A stretch of 39,487 bases of DNA from an uncultured Halomonas sp. (GCF_947493865.1 NZ_CANLTC010000023.1:1-39487); one strand, 5' to 3'; counted from the stretch's first letter, positions 8,726-20,858 are shown. Made by a program: numbers and translations. The notes: a model not told the origin generated them from the letters alone.

Positions 8726-10435
8726 ATGAAGGGTACGGTGATCGCCACAGACGAATTCGTCGAACGCCAGAGCACCGTCTCCTCGAAGCGTATCGGGACG
8801 CACTGGGGCTGGTTCATCACCGCCTGGTCCGTGGCAGCGTTGGTGGTATTGCCGGTGGTCGCGGTCATCTTCCTGGCATTTACCGGTCACGATGGCGGGG
8901 GAAGTGTCTGGACACATCTGGCTGAAACAGTGTTGCCAGGCTATATCGCCACCAGTCTCAAGCTGATGGTAGGGGTTGCGCTGCTTACCGGCAGTATCGG
9001 CGTGATCACCGCCTGGCTGGTCACGATGTATCAGTTTCCGTTGCGCCGCTTCTATGAGTGGTCATTGTTGTTGCCCTTTGCGGTGCCGGCCAATGTCATC
9101 GCTTATGTCTATACCGATGTCCTCGAATATGCCGGCCCGTTGCAGAACGTGTTGCGCGACCTGTTTGGCTGGAACTCCCCCCGAGATTACTGGTTCCCCG
9201 AGATAAGAAGTCTCGGCGGCGCCGTGGTCATGCTCTCGCTAGTGCTTTATCCCTATGTGTTCATGCTGGCCCGTGCGGCGTTTCTCGAGCAGTCGGCAGC
9301 ATTGAGGGACGTCAGCCGTACACTGGGCTGCAATGGTTTTCAGAGTTTCTGGCGGGTTGCCTTACCCAGCGCCAGACCCGCCATCGCCGTTGGTCTGGCA
9401 TTGAGCCTGATGGAAGCGCTCAACGATTTCGGCACCGTGGATTATTTTGCCGTACGCACCATGACCGCGGGTATTTTCAATGTCTGGTTGAACATGGGCA
9501 GCGTGCGCGGCGCTGCACAGATCGCCTTGTGCCTGATGGTGTTCATCGTGGGGCTGATCTGGATCGAGCGCCACGCTCGCAGGCGACAGCGTCAATTCGG
9601 CAAGGGCGATCAGTTTCGCTGCTACCGTCGTCCTCGTCTGACGACGGGCTGGGGATGGCTGGCCTCACTGGCCTGCTTCCTGCCTTTCGGCCTGGGCTTC
9701 ATCTTCCCGGTGGGCATACTGACGCGCCATGCCATCGTCTATTTCGAGCAGTCCTGGACCGATCGCTTCGTCGAATACGCGTTCAACAGTTTCACCCTAT
9801 CGATCACCGCCGCGCTGCTGACGCTGATCATCGGGGTGCTGCTGGCCTACGCCAAGCGGCTCGATCGGACCCGCTCTGTGCAGCACGCTCTCAAGCTATC
9901 GAGCCTGGGTTACGCGATGCCCGGCGCCGTCATCGGTATTGGAGTTCTGATCCCGCTTGCAAGTTTCGACAATGGCGTCGACGCCTTCATGCGCGATACT
10001 TTTGGCATCAGTACCGGCCTGCTGCTGACCGGCTCCATGGCCGCCATCATCATCGCCTACGTGGTCAGATTCCTGGCGGTTTCCGCCGGCGCCATCGAGG
10101 CGAGCCTTGACAAGGTAACGCCATCGATGGACATGGCGTCGCGTTCCCTGGGGGAGAACTCCTTGCGCACCCTATGGCGCGTACACTTGCCGCTGATTCG
10201 CCCGGGGTTGTTGACGGCGGCACTCGTGGTATTCGTCGATGCCATGAAAGAGTTGCCCGCCACATTGCTGCTACGCCCGTTCAATTTCGATACCCTGGCG
10301 ACCAATGTCTATCAATACGCCTCGGATTCACTGCTCGAAATGGCGGCCTTGCCGGCACTGGTCATCGTCGTCGTGGGGGTGCTTCCGGTCATCATCATTT
10401 CGCGTACCATCGTTGCGAGCCGCAATGAAGTGTGA
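8726..10435 (+). CDS. fbpB: Fused iron ABC transporter permease
   Basis: This inner-membrane permease (about 569 aa) has two homologous BPD-transporter halves in one chain, as in the FbpB/SfuB family. Each half has about six membrane segments and an EAA loop that contacts the ATPase. The first is near LRDVSRTLGCNGFQSFWRVALP and the second near ASRSLGENSLRTLWRVHLP. The AGGGGAGG at 8711-8718 points to the ATG at 8726 rather than the one at 8702. The cognate ATPase gene (fbpC) is not adjacent; the next gene encodes an unrelated small membrane protein, so the ATPase must be supplied from elsewhere or shared. It lies 3' of an intercistronic terminator. Confidence 0.9.
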   Translation: MKGTVIATDEFVERQSTVSSKRIGTHWGWFITAWSVAALVVLPVVAVIFLAFTGHDGGGSVWTHLAETVLPGYIATSLKLMVGVALLTGSIGVITAWLVTMYQFPLRRFYEWSLLLPFAVPANVIAYVYTDVLEYAGPLQNVLRDLFGWNSPRDYWFPEIRSLGGAVVMLSLVLYPYVFMLARAAFLEQSAALRDVSRTLGCNGFQSFWRVALPSARPAIAVGLALSLMEALNDFGTVDYFAVRTMTAGIFNVWLNMGSVRGAAQIALCLMVFIVGLIWIERHARRRQRQFGKGDQFRCYRRPRLTTGWGWLASLACFLPFGLGFIFPVGILTRHAIVYFEQSWTDRFVEYAFNSFTLSITAALLTLIIGVLLAYAKRLDRTRSVQHALKLSSLGYAMPGAVIGIGVLIPLASFDNGVDAFMRDTFGISTGLLLTGSMAAIIIAYVVRFLAVSAGAIEASLDKVTPSMDMASRSLGENSLRTLWRVHLPLIRPGLLTAALVVFVDAMKELPATLLLRPFNFDTLATNVYQYASDSLLEMAALPALVIVVVGVLPVIIISRTIVASRNEV

Positions 10436-10528
10436 TGCACAGGCTTGATTTTTCTTGGGGATGCGCCAAGGTAGTAGTTGATAACAGTAGAATGTTTGCA
10501 GCAATGCACTTCGTCCAAGGAGGGATAT

Positions 10529-10891
10529 ATGCTACATCGCATCGGTGCCATTCTCGCCATCCTGGCATCACTCTGGGCACTCATCGCATCCGGCATCTCG
10601 CTTTATCTGGGCACCGACGTGGGGATGCAGACCGACCCTTCGGAAGAGACCGTGGCCGGCCTGGGTTGGCTGGAGACCGGCGTCGCGCTGATCAGTCTGG
10701 TCGTGGCGGCGATCACACTATTCGGCAAGAGTCCCTATATTGGCTTGGCCCTGGCGATCATCGGCGTGATCGGTGTGATCGTTTCCAGTAGCGCCAACAT
10801 TGCTTTCATGGCTACCGTGGCCGTGGGCGGATTCATGGCCTTCATGGGGCGTCGCCATGCGCAGCGTCATCGCGGCAAGGAACTGCCCTAG
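10529..10891 (+). CDS. Small four-helix membrane protein, function unknown
   Basis: The 120-aa protein begins MLHRIGAILAILASLWALIAS. It has about four hydrophobic stretches, with a short loop (TDVGMQTDPSEETVAG) after the first and a basic C-terminal tail (GRRHAQRHRGKE). The AAGGAGGG at about 10517-10524 fixes the start at 10529. It follows the iron permease by 93 bases, but nothing in the sequence ties it to iron. I do not recognise a specific family. Confidence 0.75.
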   Translation: MLHRIGAILAILASLWALIASGISLYLGTDVGMQTDPSEETVAGLGWLETGVALISLVVAAITLFGKSPYIGLALAIIGVIGVIVSSSANIAFMATVAVGGFMAFMGRRHAQRHRGKELP

Positions 10892-10906
10892 GCAGGTGGC
10901 TCCCGG

Positions 10907-11386
10907 TCATTCTGCCTCACTCAGCCGCTGGTGAAGATACAGCATGACCTGCACCTCATGCTCCGGTCGCAGTGGCTCCAGCCCCAATTCGCCAAATAGC
11001 TCATTGCGCGCCCGCGCCCATTCGCCGCTGCTCATGTTCGGGTAAAGACTTTCCGCCGGGGCCAGTTCGACGAAGGGGTCGACGCCGAAGTCATCGAACA
11101 AGCGCGACAGGGCCGCTTCGTCGTCGCTCACCCCTGCGGTATAAAGTGTCGTGCTGTAGTGATCACCTTCGAGTTCTCGCAGCACATCCAGCGGGCTGAC
11201 ACCGAAAGTGCGCAGCTCCTCCAGGCTGTAATCACCCAGCTTGAGCAACTCGTCGTCCAGCCAGTCGTCATCGGGTTCAATGAGGGTGTGCTTGATCTGC
11301 CCATCCGGCAGCGCCCAGGCGATAGCCAGCGGCAGCGCATCGTCTTCGCCGGTCTCGACGGCAATGAAGCCGGGAAAGTCAGTCAT
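10907..11386 (-). CDS. Conserved protein, possibly a degenerate exonuclease-fold domain
   Basis: This is an acidic 159-aa protein. The opening FIAVETGEDDALPLAIAWALPDGQIKH and the following IEPDDDW look like the first strands of an RNase H-type 3'-5' exonuclease domain (a DxE motif, then a substrate-loading region). The usual catalytic Asp-Glu pair is not clearly kept, so activity is doubtful. This reading is low-confidence inference. The start codon overlaps the tatD stop by four bases (ATGA), so translation is coupled and the two were probably made together. Confidence 0.65.
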   Translation of the reverse strand: MTDFPGFIAVETGEDDALPLAIAWALPDGQIKHTLIEPDDDWLDDELLKLGDYSLEELRTFGVSPLDVLRELEGDHYSTTLYTAGVSDDEAALSRLFDDFGVDPFVELAPAESLYPNMSSGEWARARNELFGELGLEPLRPEHEVQVMLYLHQRLSEAE

Positions 11387-12240
11387 GAAAATGTCTCCAG
11401 ACGAAAGAAGCGGCGTGCCGTGGTGGTGGTGGCGTGGGCTAGTTCCATTTCATCGATACCGCGCCAGTGGGCAATCTCTTTCACGATCCAGGGCAGCAGG
11501 GCAGGCTCATGGCGTCGCCCCTTGAGTTTGGCGGGCAGGTTGCGCGGCAGCAGATAAGGGCAGTCGGTTTCCACCATCAGTCGCTGCAGCGGAATGTCGC
11601 CAAGCAGCTCGCGCAGATGGTGGCCGCGTCGTTCATCACATAGCCAGCCGGTCAGTCCAATGTGCAGGTCGAGATCCAGATAGCCGTGAAGGGTCTGCCG
11701 CTCCCCGGTGAAACAGTGAATGACAGCGTCCGCGATATCGTCTCGCCAGGCACGCAGTATTTCCAGCATGCGTTTACCCGCATCCCGCTCATGAATGAAC
11801 AACGGAAGCCCGCTTTCCACCGCCAGGCCCAGTTGGGCCTCGAACGCACGTTCCTGATCCGAGGGCGTGGAGAAGTTGCGATTGAAATCGAGCCCGCACT
11901 CCCCGACGGCGACGGTTTCCGGCTGTCGATGTAGATCCCGCATCGCGTTCCCAAGCGCTGCACTCCAGCCACTGGCGTCGTGGGGGTGTACCCCGACGGT
12001 GGCGTAGAGGCCGGGCGTGCTTTTCGCCAGCTCGACGGCCTGCTCGGCATGTTCGAGATCCGTGCCGGTGAGAATGAGGGTCGTGACATTGGCTGCCCGA
12101 GCTCTTGCAATTACCGCATCCAGGTCGTCGGCAAAGCTCTGATGGGTCAGGTTGGCGCCAATATCCACCAGCTCCGCGGGGGCGGTAAAACGAAGCGCTT
12201 GCGGTAGAAATTCATCGACGGTAGTGGGGGGTGAAGACAA
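11383..12240 (-). CDS. tatD: TatD family 3'-5' DNase
   Basis: TatD is a metal-dependent exonuclease of the amidohydrolase/TIM-barrel type, linked to DNA repair after oxidative damage. The sequence follows E. coli TatD closely: VDIGANLTHQSF, GVHPHDAS, GECGLDFNRNFSTP, the metal-site HCFTGE, GLTGWLCDERRG and the ETDCPYLLPR motif. An AGGAG seven bases upstream fixes the TTG at 12240 as the likely start (285 aa). The GTG at 12294 would add 18 residues that look unlike the family. Even so, about 20 residues precede the usual family start, a short N-terminal extension. It is coupled to the downstream gene by an ATGA overlap, and divergent from uup. Confidence 0.92.
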   Translation of the reverse strand: MSSPPTTVDEFLPQALRFTAPAELVDIGANLTHQSFADDLDAVIARARAANVTTLILTGTDLEHAEQAVELAKSTPGLYATVGVHPHDASGWSAALGNAMRDLHRQPETVAVGECGLDFNRNFSTPSDQERAFEAQLGLAVESGLPLFIHERDAGKRMLEILRAWRDDIADAVIHCFTGERQTLHGYLDLDLHIGLTGWLCDERRGHHLRELLGDIPLQRLMVETDCPYLLPRNLPAKLKGRRHEPALLPWIVKEIAHWRGIDEMELAHATTTTARRFFRLETFS

Positions 12241-12353
12241 GATGCGACTCCTGGGATGATGGGCAAGCCATTGTAACGTGTCGGGACGGGCCACAGTAGC
12301 CGGGTCATGGGTTACACTAGACGGCTTGGAATATTGGCGAGCGAGGTAGGTGT

Positions 12354-14297
12354 GTGACGTTGTTACGTCTTGAACAGTTGCAGTTGGCTTACGGCCCGCA
12401 GGTACTGCTCGACGGTGCCGATCTGGTGTTGGAAAGGGGAGAGCGTCTGGCGCTGGTAGGGCGTAACGGCACTGGCAAGTCTACTCTGCTCGGGTTGGTG
12501 TCCGGAGACAATCAGCCGGATGGCGGGTCGATCTGGCGAGCCCCCGGGCTACGTATCGGCGTACTGGAGCAGGATCTGCCCGCCGCCAGTGGCATGACCA
12601 TTTTCGATGTGGTGGCGCAAGGATTGCCTCAGGCCGGTTCGTTACTGGCGGAGTATCACCATTTGATTCAGTCGCCGGACCCGGACATGGATCGCATGGC
12701 CCAACTGCAGACGCAAATAGAGTCCATTGACGGCTGGTCGTTCCATCAGCGCATCGACACGGTGTTGACCAAGCTCGGCCTGCCCGCGGATGGTGCGATG
12801 AGCGATCTGTCCGGTGGCTGGCGGCGGCGAGTCGCCCTGGCCCGTGCGCTGGTGTCGGAGCCGGACCTGCTGCTGCTGGATGAGCCCACCAACCATCTGG
12901 ACCTGGACACCATCACCTGGCTCGAAGAGCAGTTGTTGACGTTCTCCGGTGCGGTACTGTTCATTACCCACGATCGGACATTTCTTTCGCGCCTGGCCAC
13001 CGGCATTCTCGAACTCGATCGTGGCCGCCTGGGGCGCTATCCCGGCGACTACGCACGCTATCAAGAGCAGAAAACCCACGAGCTCGAGATCGAAGCGCGG
13101 GAGAATGCGGAGTTCGACAAGAAACTGGCTCAGGAAGAAACCTGGATACGTCAGGGCATCAAGGCCCGACGAACCCGCAACGAAGGTCGGGTGCGGGCGC
13201 TGCAGAAGATGCGTTCGGAGCGCTCCGAACGCCGTGAGCGGCAAGGACGTGCGACGATCAACGTCGATACCGGCGAGCGTAGCGGCAAGCGCGTCGTCGA
13301 GTTGAGCGGCGTCAGTCAGCGCTTTGGCGATGAGTGGGTGATTCGCGATCTGGACCTGGAAATACAGCGGGGCGATCGCGTCGGTTTGATCGGCCGCAAC
13401 GGGGCCGGCAAGACGACGCTGCTCAAGATCCTGCTGGGGGAGCTTACGCCAAGCGAAGGCAAGGTGCGTCTCGGCACCAACATGAAAGTGGCGTACTTCG
13501 ATCAGCTGCGGGCAGGGCTCGAGCTGGAAAAGACCGTATACGACAACGTGGCCCAGGGTAGCGATCGGGTCAGCGTTGGCGGCAAGGACAAGCACGTCAT
13601 CAGTTACCTGCAGGACTTTCTATTCACCCCTGAGCGAGCACGGCAGCCGGTCAAGGCATTGTCCGGCGGTGAGTCGAATCGCCTGCTGTTGGCCAAGCTG
13701 TTCACCCAGCCGGCCAATGTACTGGTGCTCGATGAGCCCACCAACGATCTGGATGTCGAAACCCTGGAGCTACTCGAAGAGCTGTTGCTCGATTTCGATG
13801 GCACCTTGTTGCTGGTCTCCCACGATCGTCAGTTCATGGACAACGTCGTCACCGAGGTGCTGGCTTTCGAAGGCGAAGGCAGGGTGCATGAATATGTGGG
13901 AGGGTATTCCGACTGGGTACGCCAAGGCGGCAAGCTGCCCCCGGCACCCTGGGATTTCGATGCCAACGTAGTCTCGAAGAAGGCCAAGAACAATAGTGGC
14001 AAGGAGGCATCTGCCAGTGCTTCGAAGGCAACGGCGGAGCCGGTGAAGAAGAAGGGCAGCAAGCTCTCCTACAAGGTGCAGCGCGAGCTCGACAACTTGC
14101 CTTCGACCATCGAAGCCCTTGAAGCCGAGATCGCGGCTTTCGAGGCGCAGGTTGGCGACCCCGGGTTCTATCAGCAGGAAGGCGATGATGTCACGCGGGT
14201 GCTGGAGGCTCTGTCGGCAAAGCAAGCTGAGCTTGATGCGGCCATGGAGCGCTGGATGGAGTTGGAGGCGCAGGCTGGTGGTGACGCCAACTCGTGA
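12354..14297 (+). CDS. uup: ABC-F family ATPase Uup
   Basis: This is a cytoplasmic ABC-F protein of 647 aa with two ATPase domains and no membrane part. The first domain has the Walker A GRNGTGKST (about residues 36-44), signature LSGGWRRR and Walker B LLLDEPTNHLD. The second has GRNGAGKTT, LSGGESNR and VLVLDEPTNDLD. The linker between them is basic and charged, and the C-terminal region (about 550-647) includes a coiled coil, as in Uup, which binds DNA or ribosomes. E. coli Uup is 635 aa. Loss in E. coli raises transposon precise excision and affects ribosome quality. The start is GTG at 12354. A perfect hairpin follows the stop. Confidence 0.93.
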   Translation: MTLLRLEQLQLAYGPQVLLDGADLVLERGERLALVGRNGTGKSTLLGLVSGDNQPDGGSIWRAPGLRIGVLEQDLPAASGMTIFDVVAQGLPQAGSLLAEYHHLIQSPDPDMDRMAQLQTQIESIDGWSFHQRIDTVLTKLGLPADGAMSDLSGGWRRRVALARALVSEPDLLLLDEPTNHLDLDTITWLEEQLLTFSGAVLFITHDRTFLSRLATGILELDRGRLGRYPGDYARYQEQKTHELEIEARENAEFDKKLAQEETWIRQGIKARRTRNEGRVRALQKMRSERSERRERQGRATINVDTGERSGKRVVELSGVSQRFGDEWVIRDLDLEIQRGDRVGLIGRNGAGKTTLLKILLGELTPSEGKVRLGTNMKVAYFDQLRAGLELEKTVYDNVAQGSDRVSVGGKDKHVISYLQDFLFTPERARQPVKALSGGESNRLLLAKLFTQPANVLVLDEPTNDLDVETLELLEELLLDFDGTLLLVSHDRQFMDNVVTEVLAFEGEGRVHEYVGGYSDWVRQGGKLPPAPWDFDANVVSKKAKNNSGKEASASASKATAEPVKKKGSKLSYKVQRELDNLPSTIEALEAEIAAFEAQVGDPGFYQQEGDDVTRVLEALSAKQAELDAAMERWMELEAQAGGDANS

Positions 14298-14312
14298 TGG
14301 TGGCGTGACAAC

Positions 14313-14343
14313 GACAAGGGCCGCTGTAGAGGCGGCCCTTGTC
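14313..14343. terminator. Hairpin between uup and the universal stress gene
   Basis: GACAAGGGCCGC (14313-14324) pairs perfectly with 14332-14343, loop of seven. It lies between the convergent uup and usp genes and could stop transcription in both directions. There is no clear T-tract on either side. Confidence 0.6.
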
Positions 14344-14378
14344 AGTGATGATTTGTCTATTGCTTGTTATCGATTGAG

Positions 14379-14834
14379 CTACTCGTCGGTCTCGCCTTCT
14401 TTGCCCACTCGCACCGCCAGCACATCGCAATGGGCGCCATGCAACACGCCGGTGGAGGTAGAGCCGAGCAGCAGGGCAAAGCCGTGGCGGCCATGAGAAC
14501 CGACAACGATCAGATCGACGTCGTATTCTCGGGAAAAGCGATGAATCTCCGTGTCCGGCATGCCTACCACCACATGCTGATCCTCTCTTGGAACGTCGTA
14601 GGGGTCTGCTATCTCGGCCAGGCGCTGCCTGGCATGGTCGTCCAACTGATCCTGAATGCTGGTCAGATCCATGGGAATGTCGCCGCCGTAGGCGAAACCC
14701 AGGGGTTCCAGCGTATGCATGATGGAGAGCTTGGCCTGATTGCGTCGCGCGATAGGAATGGCACGTTCCAGCACTCTGTGGGAATCCTTGGTCAGATCCA
14801 CCGCAACCAGCACGTGACGGTATTCATTGCTCAT
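14379..14834 (-). CDS. uspA: Universal stress protein, UspA type
   Basis: This is a 151-aa single-domain universal stress protein. It begins YRHVLVAVDLTKDS and ends with the ATP-binding loop of the family, GSHGRHGFALLLGSTS (Gly-x2-Gly-x9-Gly-Ser/Thr pattern), then VLHGAHCDVLAVRV. The loop suggests it binds ATP. Such proteins accumulate under growth arrest or stress, and their mechanism is unclear. The gene is convergent with uup and divergent from a membrane-anchored unknown. The symbol is given for family membership; several usp paralogues are usual and this may not be the E. coli uspA orthologue. Confidence 0.88.
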   Translation of the reverse strand: MSNEYRHVLVAVDLTKDSHRVLERAIPIARRNQAKLSIMHTLEPLGFAYGGDIPMDLTSIQDQLDDHARQRLAEIADPYDVPREDQHVVVGMPDTEIHRFSREYDVDLIVVGSHGRHGFALLLGSTSTGVLHGAHCDVLAVRVGKEGETDE

Positions 14835-14927
14835 GGCGACTCTTCCTCTACCGCAGATTGAATACTTTTACTTTATGCGGAGCGTGTAGGATACACAACC
14901 GATGCAAATCAATTTTAGGACGCTTGG

Positions 14928-15452
14928 ATGACGCTATGGCTGATCATACTGTTCACGTTGCTGATAATGCTTTCGCCGATGATGTGGTTACGCCCTTCGC
15001 GCCGTGATCGGCATCTTGGTCAGCTGCGTCAACAAGCGCGCCAGCTGGGCGTGACAGTCAAATTTGCGAAGTCGCCATTGCATAATCCTCCAGCAGGCTT
15101 GGTCAGCTACCGTTGGCCCTATCCGCAGGACCGCCCTGGGCCTTATTTCGTGCTGGTACGGGAAACCCACGCGAGTGAGGTACTCAAACCCTTCGATGAA
15201 GCCCAGGGATGGCGTTGGCGTATCGAGCCTCTCAGGCCTTTTACGGGAAAGGCTCGATCGTGTTTGGAACGAGCGCTTGAAGAACTACCTCGGGATGCGT
15301 TGGTGCTCGAATCGGAGAGACGCTATCTGACACTTTGGTGGGGGGAATCCCTGAGTGTGGACGCATTCAACGCAAGCCATGCTGCATTGACGGCCGCTTG
15401 CGAGGTCTTGGGTTCCCCGATTCAAGAACGTGACGCAAAAGAGTCATCCTAG
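14928..15452 (+). CDS. Membrane-anchored conserved protein, function unknown
   Basis: This 174-aa protein has one N-terminal membrane helix (WLIILFTLLIMLSPMMW) followed by a basic RRDRH segment, so the bulk should be cytoplasmic. The rest, with SYRWPYPQDRPGPYFVLVRE and LTLWWGESL, resembles a conserved uncharacterised protein of Halomonas and Pseudomonas. I cannot assign a function. Its TAG stop is made partly by the TA flanking a 176-bp inverted-repeat element that begins right there. The natural C-terminus may therefore have been altered by insertion. Confidence 0.75.
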   Translation: MTLWLIILFTLLIMLSPMMWLRPSRRDRHLGQLRQQARQLGVTVKFAKSPLHNPPAGLVSYRWPYPQDRPGPYFVLVRETHASEVLKPFDEAQGWRWRIEPLRPFTGKARSCLERALEELPRDALVLESERRYLTLWWGESLSVDAFNASHAALTAACEVLGSPIQERDAKESS

Positions 15453-15627
15453 AGCCTGTTGACGTTTCATTCACGGCCGCGCTGGCCCAGCCCTTCGGGG
15501 TGCGCAGCAAAAAGCGCCATTCTGCGTTGCGAAACGTGAAAAGGAAATAACCCTTCCCTGCGCTTCGCGCCTTGATTGACACTTTTTGATGCAGCAACGC
15601 GGTTCGCGATGAAACGTCAACAGGCCC
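15452..15627. mobile_element. MITE-like element with 19-bp terminal inverted repeats and TA flanks
   Basis: The left end GAGCCTGTTGACGTTTCAT (15452-15470) and the right end, which reads GGGCCTGTTGACGTTTCAT on the other strand (15609-15627), match at 18 of 19 positions. Both ends are flanked by TA (15450-15451 and 15628-15629), the expected target duplication for mariner-type or some IS5-group elements. The 176-bp body has no open frame for a transposase. Inner segments also pair partly (GCGTTGC with GCAACGC). It lies between convergent genes and may also act as a terminator. Confidence 0.75.
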
Positions 15628-15632
15628 TAGCG

Positions 15633-16088
15633 TCAGGCCTCGCTGACCGCTCGGGTCTGTATGCGCAGTCCATTTTTTTCGATGCGGGTCAGCAGGTCTT
15701 CGAAAAGCGCGACTTCTTCCTCAGTGATGCCGCTGAGCATCTCGCCCCGGGCTTCCATCACGATGGCATCGATGCGTTCCAGTAGCGGGTCGGCTTTACT
15801 GGTAAGAAAGATGCGCTTGGTACGTCGATCGTCGTTGCAAGGGCGTCGCTCGATGAGACCTTGCTCTGTCAGCTGATCCAGGGTGCGTACCAGCGAAGGC
15901 GCCTCGACACCGATGGCTCTGGCCAAGTCACATTGTGCCTGACCGCCGCCCATGCGCCATAAATGATAGAGCGTGACCCAGCGAGTTTGAGTAAGCCCCA
16001 GCGGGGCTAGTCGCTCATCGAGAACGGCACGCCAAAGACGGGGGACGCGCGAGAGCTTGAAACCGATGCTTTCTGGCTTTACTGACAT
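15633..16088 (-). CDS. slyA: MarR-family regulator SlyA
   Basis: This 151-aa winged-helix regulator matches E. coli and Salmonella SlyA. Landmarks are LWRAVLDERLAPLGLTQTRW, LARAIGVEAPSLVRTLDQL (recognition helix), the wing DDRRTKRIFLT and KADPLLERID. SlyA dimers bind AT-rich palindromes and often counter H-NS silencing. The start at 16088 (MSVKPESIGFKLS) is chosen by alignment; the 24 residues upstream in frame are unlike the family. The stop lies six bases from the MITE-like element. Its targets in this organism are unknown. Confidence 0.88.
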   Translation of the reverse strand: MSVKPESIGFKLSRVPRLWRAVLDERLAPLGLTQTRWVTLYHLWRMGGGQAQCDLARAIGVEAPSLVRTLDQLTEQGLIERRPCNDDRRTKRIFLTSKADPLLERIDAIVMEARGEMLSGITEEEVALFEDLLTRIEKNGLRIQTRAVSEA

Positions 16089-16166
16089 TGTCGTTATCAC
16101 TTCGCAGGCTAAATATGGGCGATTGTCCAAGCCTTGCAAAGGCAATGCAAGTATCCCCAATAAACG

Positions 16167-17294
16167 CTAGCGAGACCCTGGCAACAAGCGGCTGATATCG
16201 AGTCCCGGAATCCCTCCGGGCGAGCGGATGGTGCCATCGGCCTGCATGGCATTCTGCGACTCTTCCGTCACCTTGAAACGCAATACGCCGATGCGCTGTC
16301 CCGTGCCGGTCATCACGTCAATACGCCAATCGCCTTGTGCATCTTCCGGAAAGTGCTGTTTGTGGGTCCAGGCACGGTAGCCTTTATCACGCCCACCTTT
16401 AATGACCAGTGCAATGCGATCGATGAGCTCACCCTCATGGCGCCATTCATGATAGATCTTTTCGTGTAGACCACGGGGTGCGCGAATTGCGGTATAGGCA
16501 TAGAGGCCGGAGCGTTCGAGAGCTTGCGTCGTAAGCGCTACTTCACCTCGCGGCTCCCGGGCAGCCTCATCGAAACCCGGTGAGAGGGCCGAACCGGTCA
16601 ACCACAGCGTGACGGGAGGCACCCAGGGGCGGCTGATCCAGGCGGCTCCGGCCAGCACGGCTATCAAACCGAGTATGCCCAGCCAGCGCAGTATGCCTCG
16701 AGGATGCATCAAGTGAATCAGGCTAGGTATGCTGAAGAACGTGGCAGCCAGTACGGCAAGCTGAAAGCTCTGGTCGGTAGTCAGCTTCAACATGATGGGA
16801 AGCGTTACCAGTACCACCAGGAACACGCACTGCGCGTGAAAGATGAAATAGAGCCAGCGATAGCGCTGCGCCAATCGAAAATAGAGCGGATCGAGAATCG
16901 ATAACAGTGCACAGCCGGTCATCACCAACGTGAATACTGCCTGTCCACTGGACCAGACCGTGGTGGCAAGCACGAAGGGCAAGGTAAAGAAAAGCGTTTC
17001 CTGATGTATCATCTGGGCGACGAAAGAGGTCACCGTACCTGGTAGAAGTGTCGATCCACGACGCGCAAGAAAGCGCCCGATGAGGTTCTCGGAAAGAAGT
17101 AGCACCCAGGCCACCAGCAACCCAAGCGCCAGAAAGGCACCCAGGGATTGCTGACGGTCCACCAGGAAAAAGCTAAGCGCTCCCAGCAGGAAGGCGAAAG
17201 GCGGCCATAGCCAGGCATAAGGCCGAAGTCGCTCTATCCAGCGCTCGGCGTGCTGGTGCAACGAGATCCAGCGGGAAGAGGTGTCGACGGTCAT
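16167..17294 (-). CDS. Polytopic membrane protein with C-terminal DUF2914 domain
   Basis: This is a 375-aa inner-membrane protein. About six to eight hydrophobic segments fill residues 25-230 (for example FAFLLGALSFFLV and LGLLVAWVLLLSENL). They are followed by an extracytoplasmic domain of about 120 residues that fits DUF2914 (HEKIYHEWRHEGELIDRI, YRAWTHKQHFP, GDWRIDVMTGTGQRIGVLRF). DUF2914 is a beta-rich domain of unknown role in Proteobacteria. The gene is upstream of slyA on the same strand and divergent from fadB. I suggest no function beyond envelope localisation. Confidence 0.78.
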   Translation of the reverse strand: MTVDTSSRWISLHQHAERWIERLRPYAWLWPPFAFLLGALSFFLVDRQQSLGAFLALGLLVAWVLLLSENLIGRFLARRGSTLLPGTVTSFVAQMIHQETLFFTLPFVLATTVWSSGQAVFTLVMTGCALLSILDPLYFRLAQRYRWLYFIFHAQCVFLVVLVTLPIMLKLTTDQSFQLAVLAATFFSIPSLIHLMHPRGILRWLGILGLIAVLAGAAWISRPWVPPVTLWLTGSALSPGFDEAAREPRGEVALTTQALERSGLYAYTAIRAPRGLHEKIYHEWRHEGELIDRIALVIKGGRDKGYRAWTHKQHFPEDAQGDWRIDVMTGTGQRIGVLRFKVTEESQNAMQADGTIRSPGGIPGLDISRLLPGSR

Positions 17295-17418
17295 GGTATA
17301 TCCAGGCTCGAATCATGAGATTTTCTGCAGCGGCATCTTATCAGCTATACCTTTTGTCTATACGACGAATAAGCGTATCTGCTTGACGCAGACGCCGCAC
17401 TGACGCAAGCTGATTGCA

Positions 17419-17436
17419 TTCAAACGGTTGTATGAA
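17419..17436 (+). promoter_or_regulatory. Possible PsrA/FadR-type operator upstream of fadBA
   Basis: TTCAAACGGTTGTATGAA is an inverted repeat (6 of 7 positions) and fits the CAAAC-N4-GTTTG pattern known for the fatty-acid-responsive repressor PsrA of Pseudomonas, with one mismatch. It ends 36 bases before the fadB start. Derepression by long-chain acyl-CoA would be expected. The evidence is motif matching only. Confidence 0.4.
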
Positions 17437-17472
17437 ATCTTTCTCTGCCCAACCCCTCGTGGAGATTTCTCG

Positions 17473-20858
<3,386 letters not shown>

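Noticed and set aside
15452..15627. Remnant of a transposase gene
   Set aside because: At 176 bp with no coding similarity, the element is too short; only end repeats are visible.
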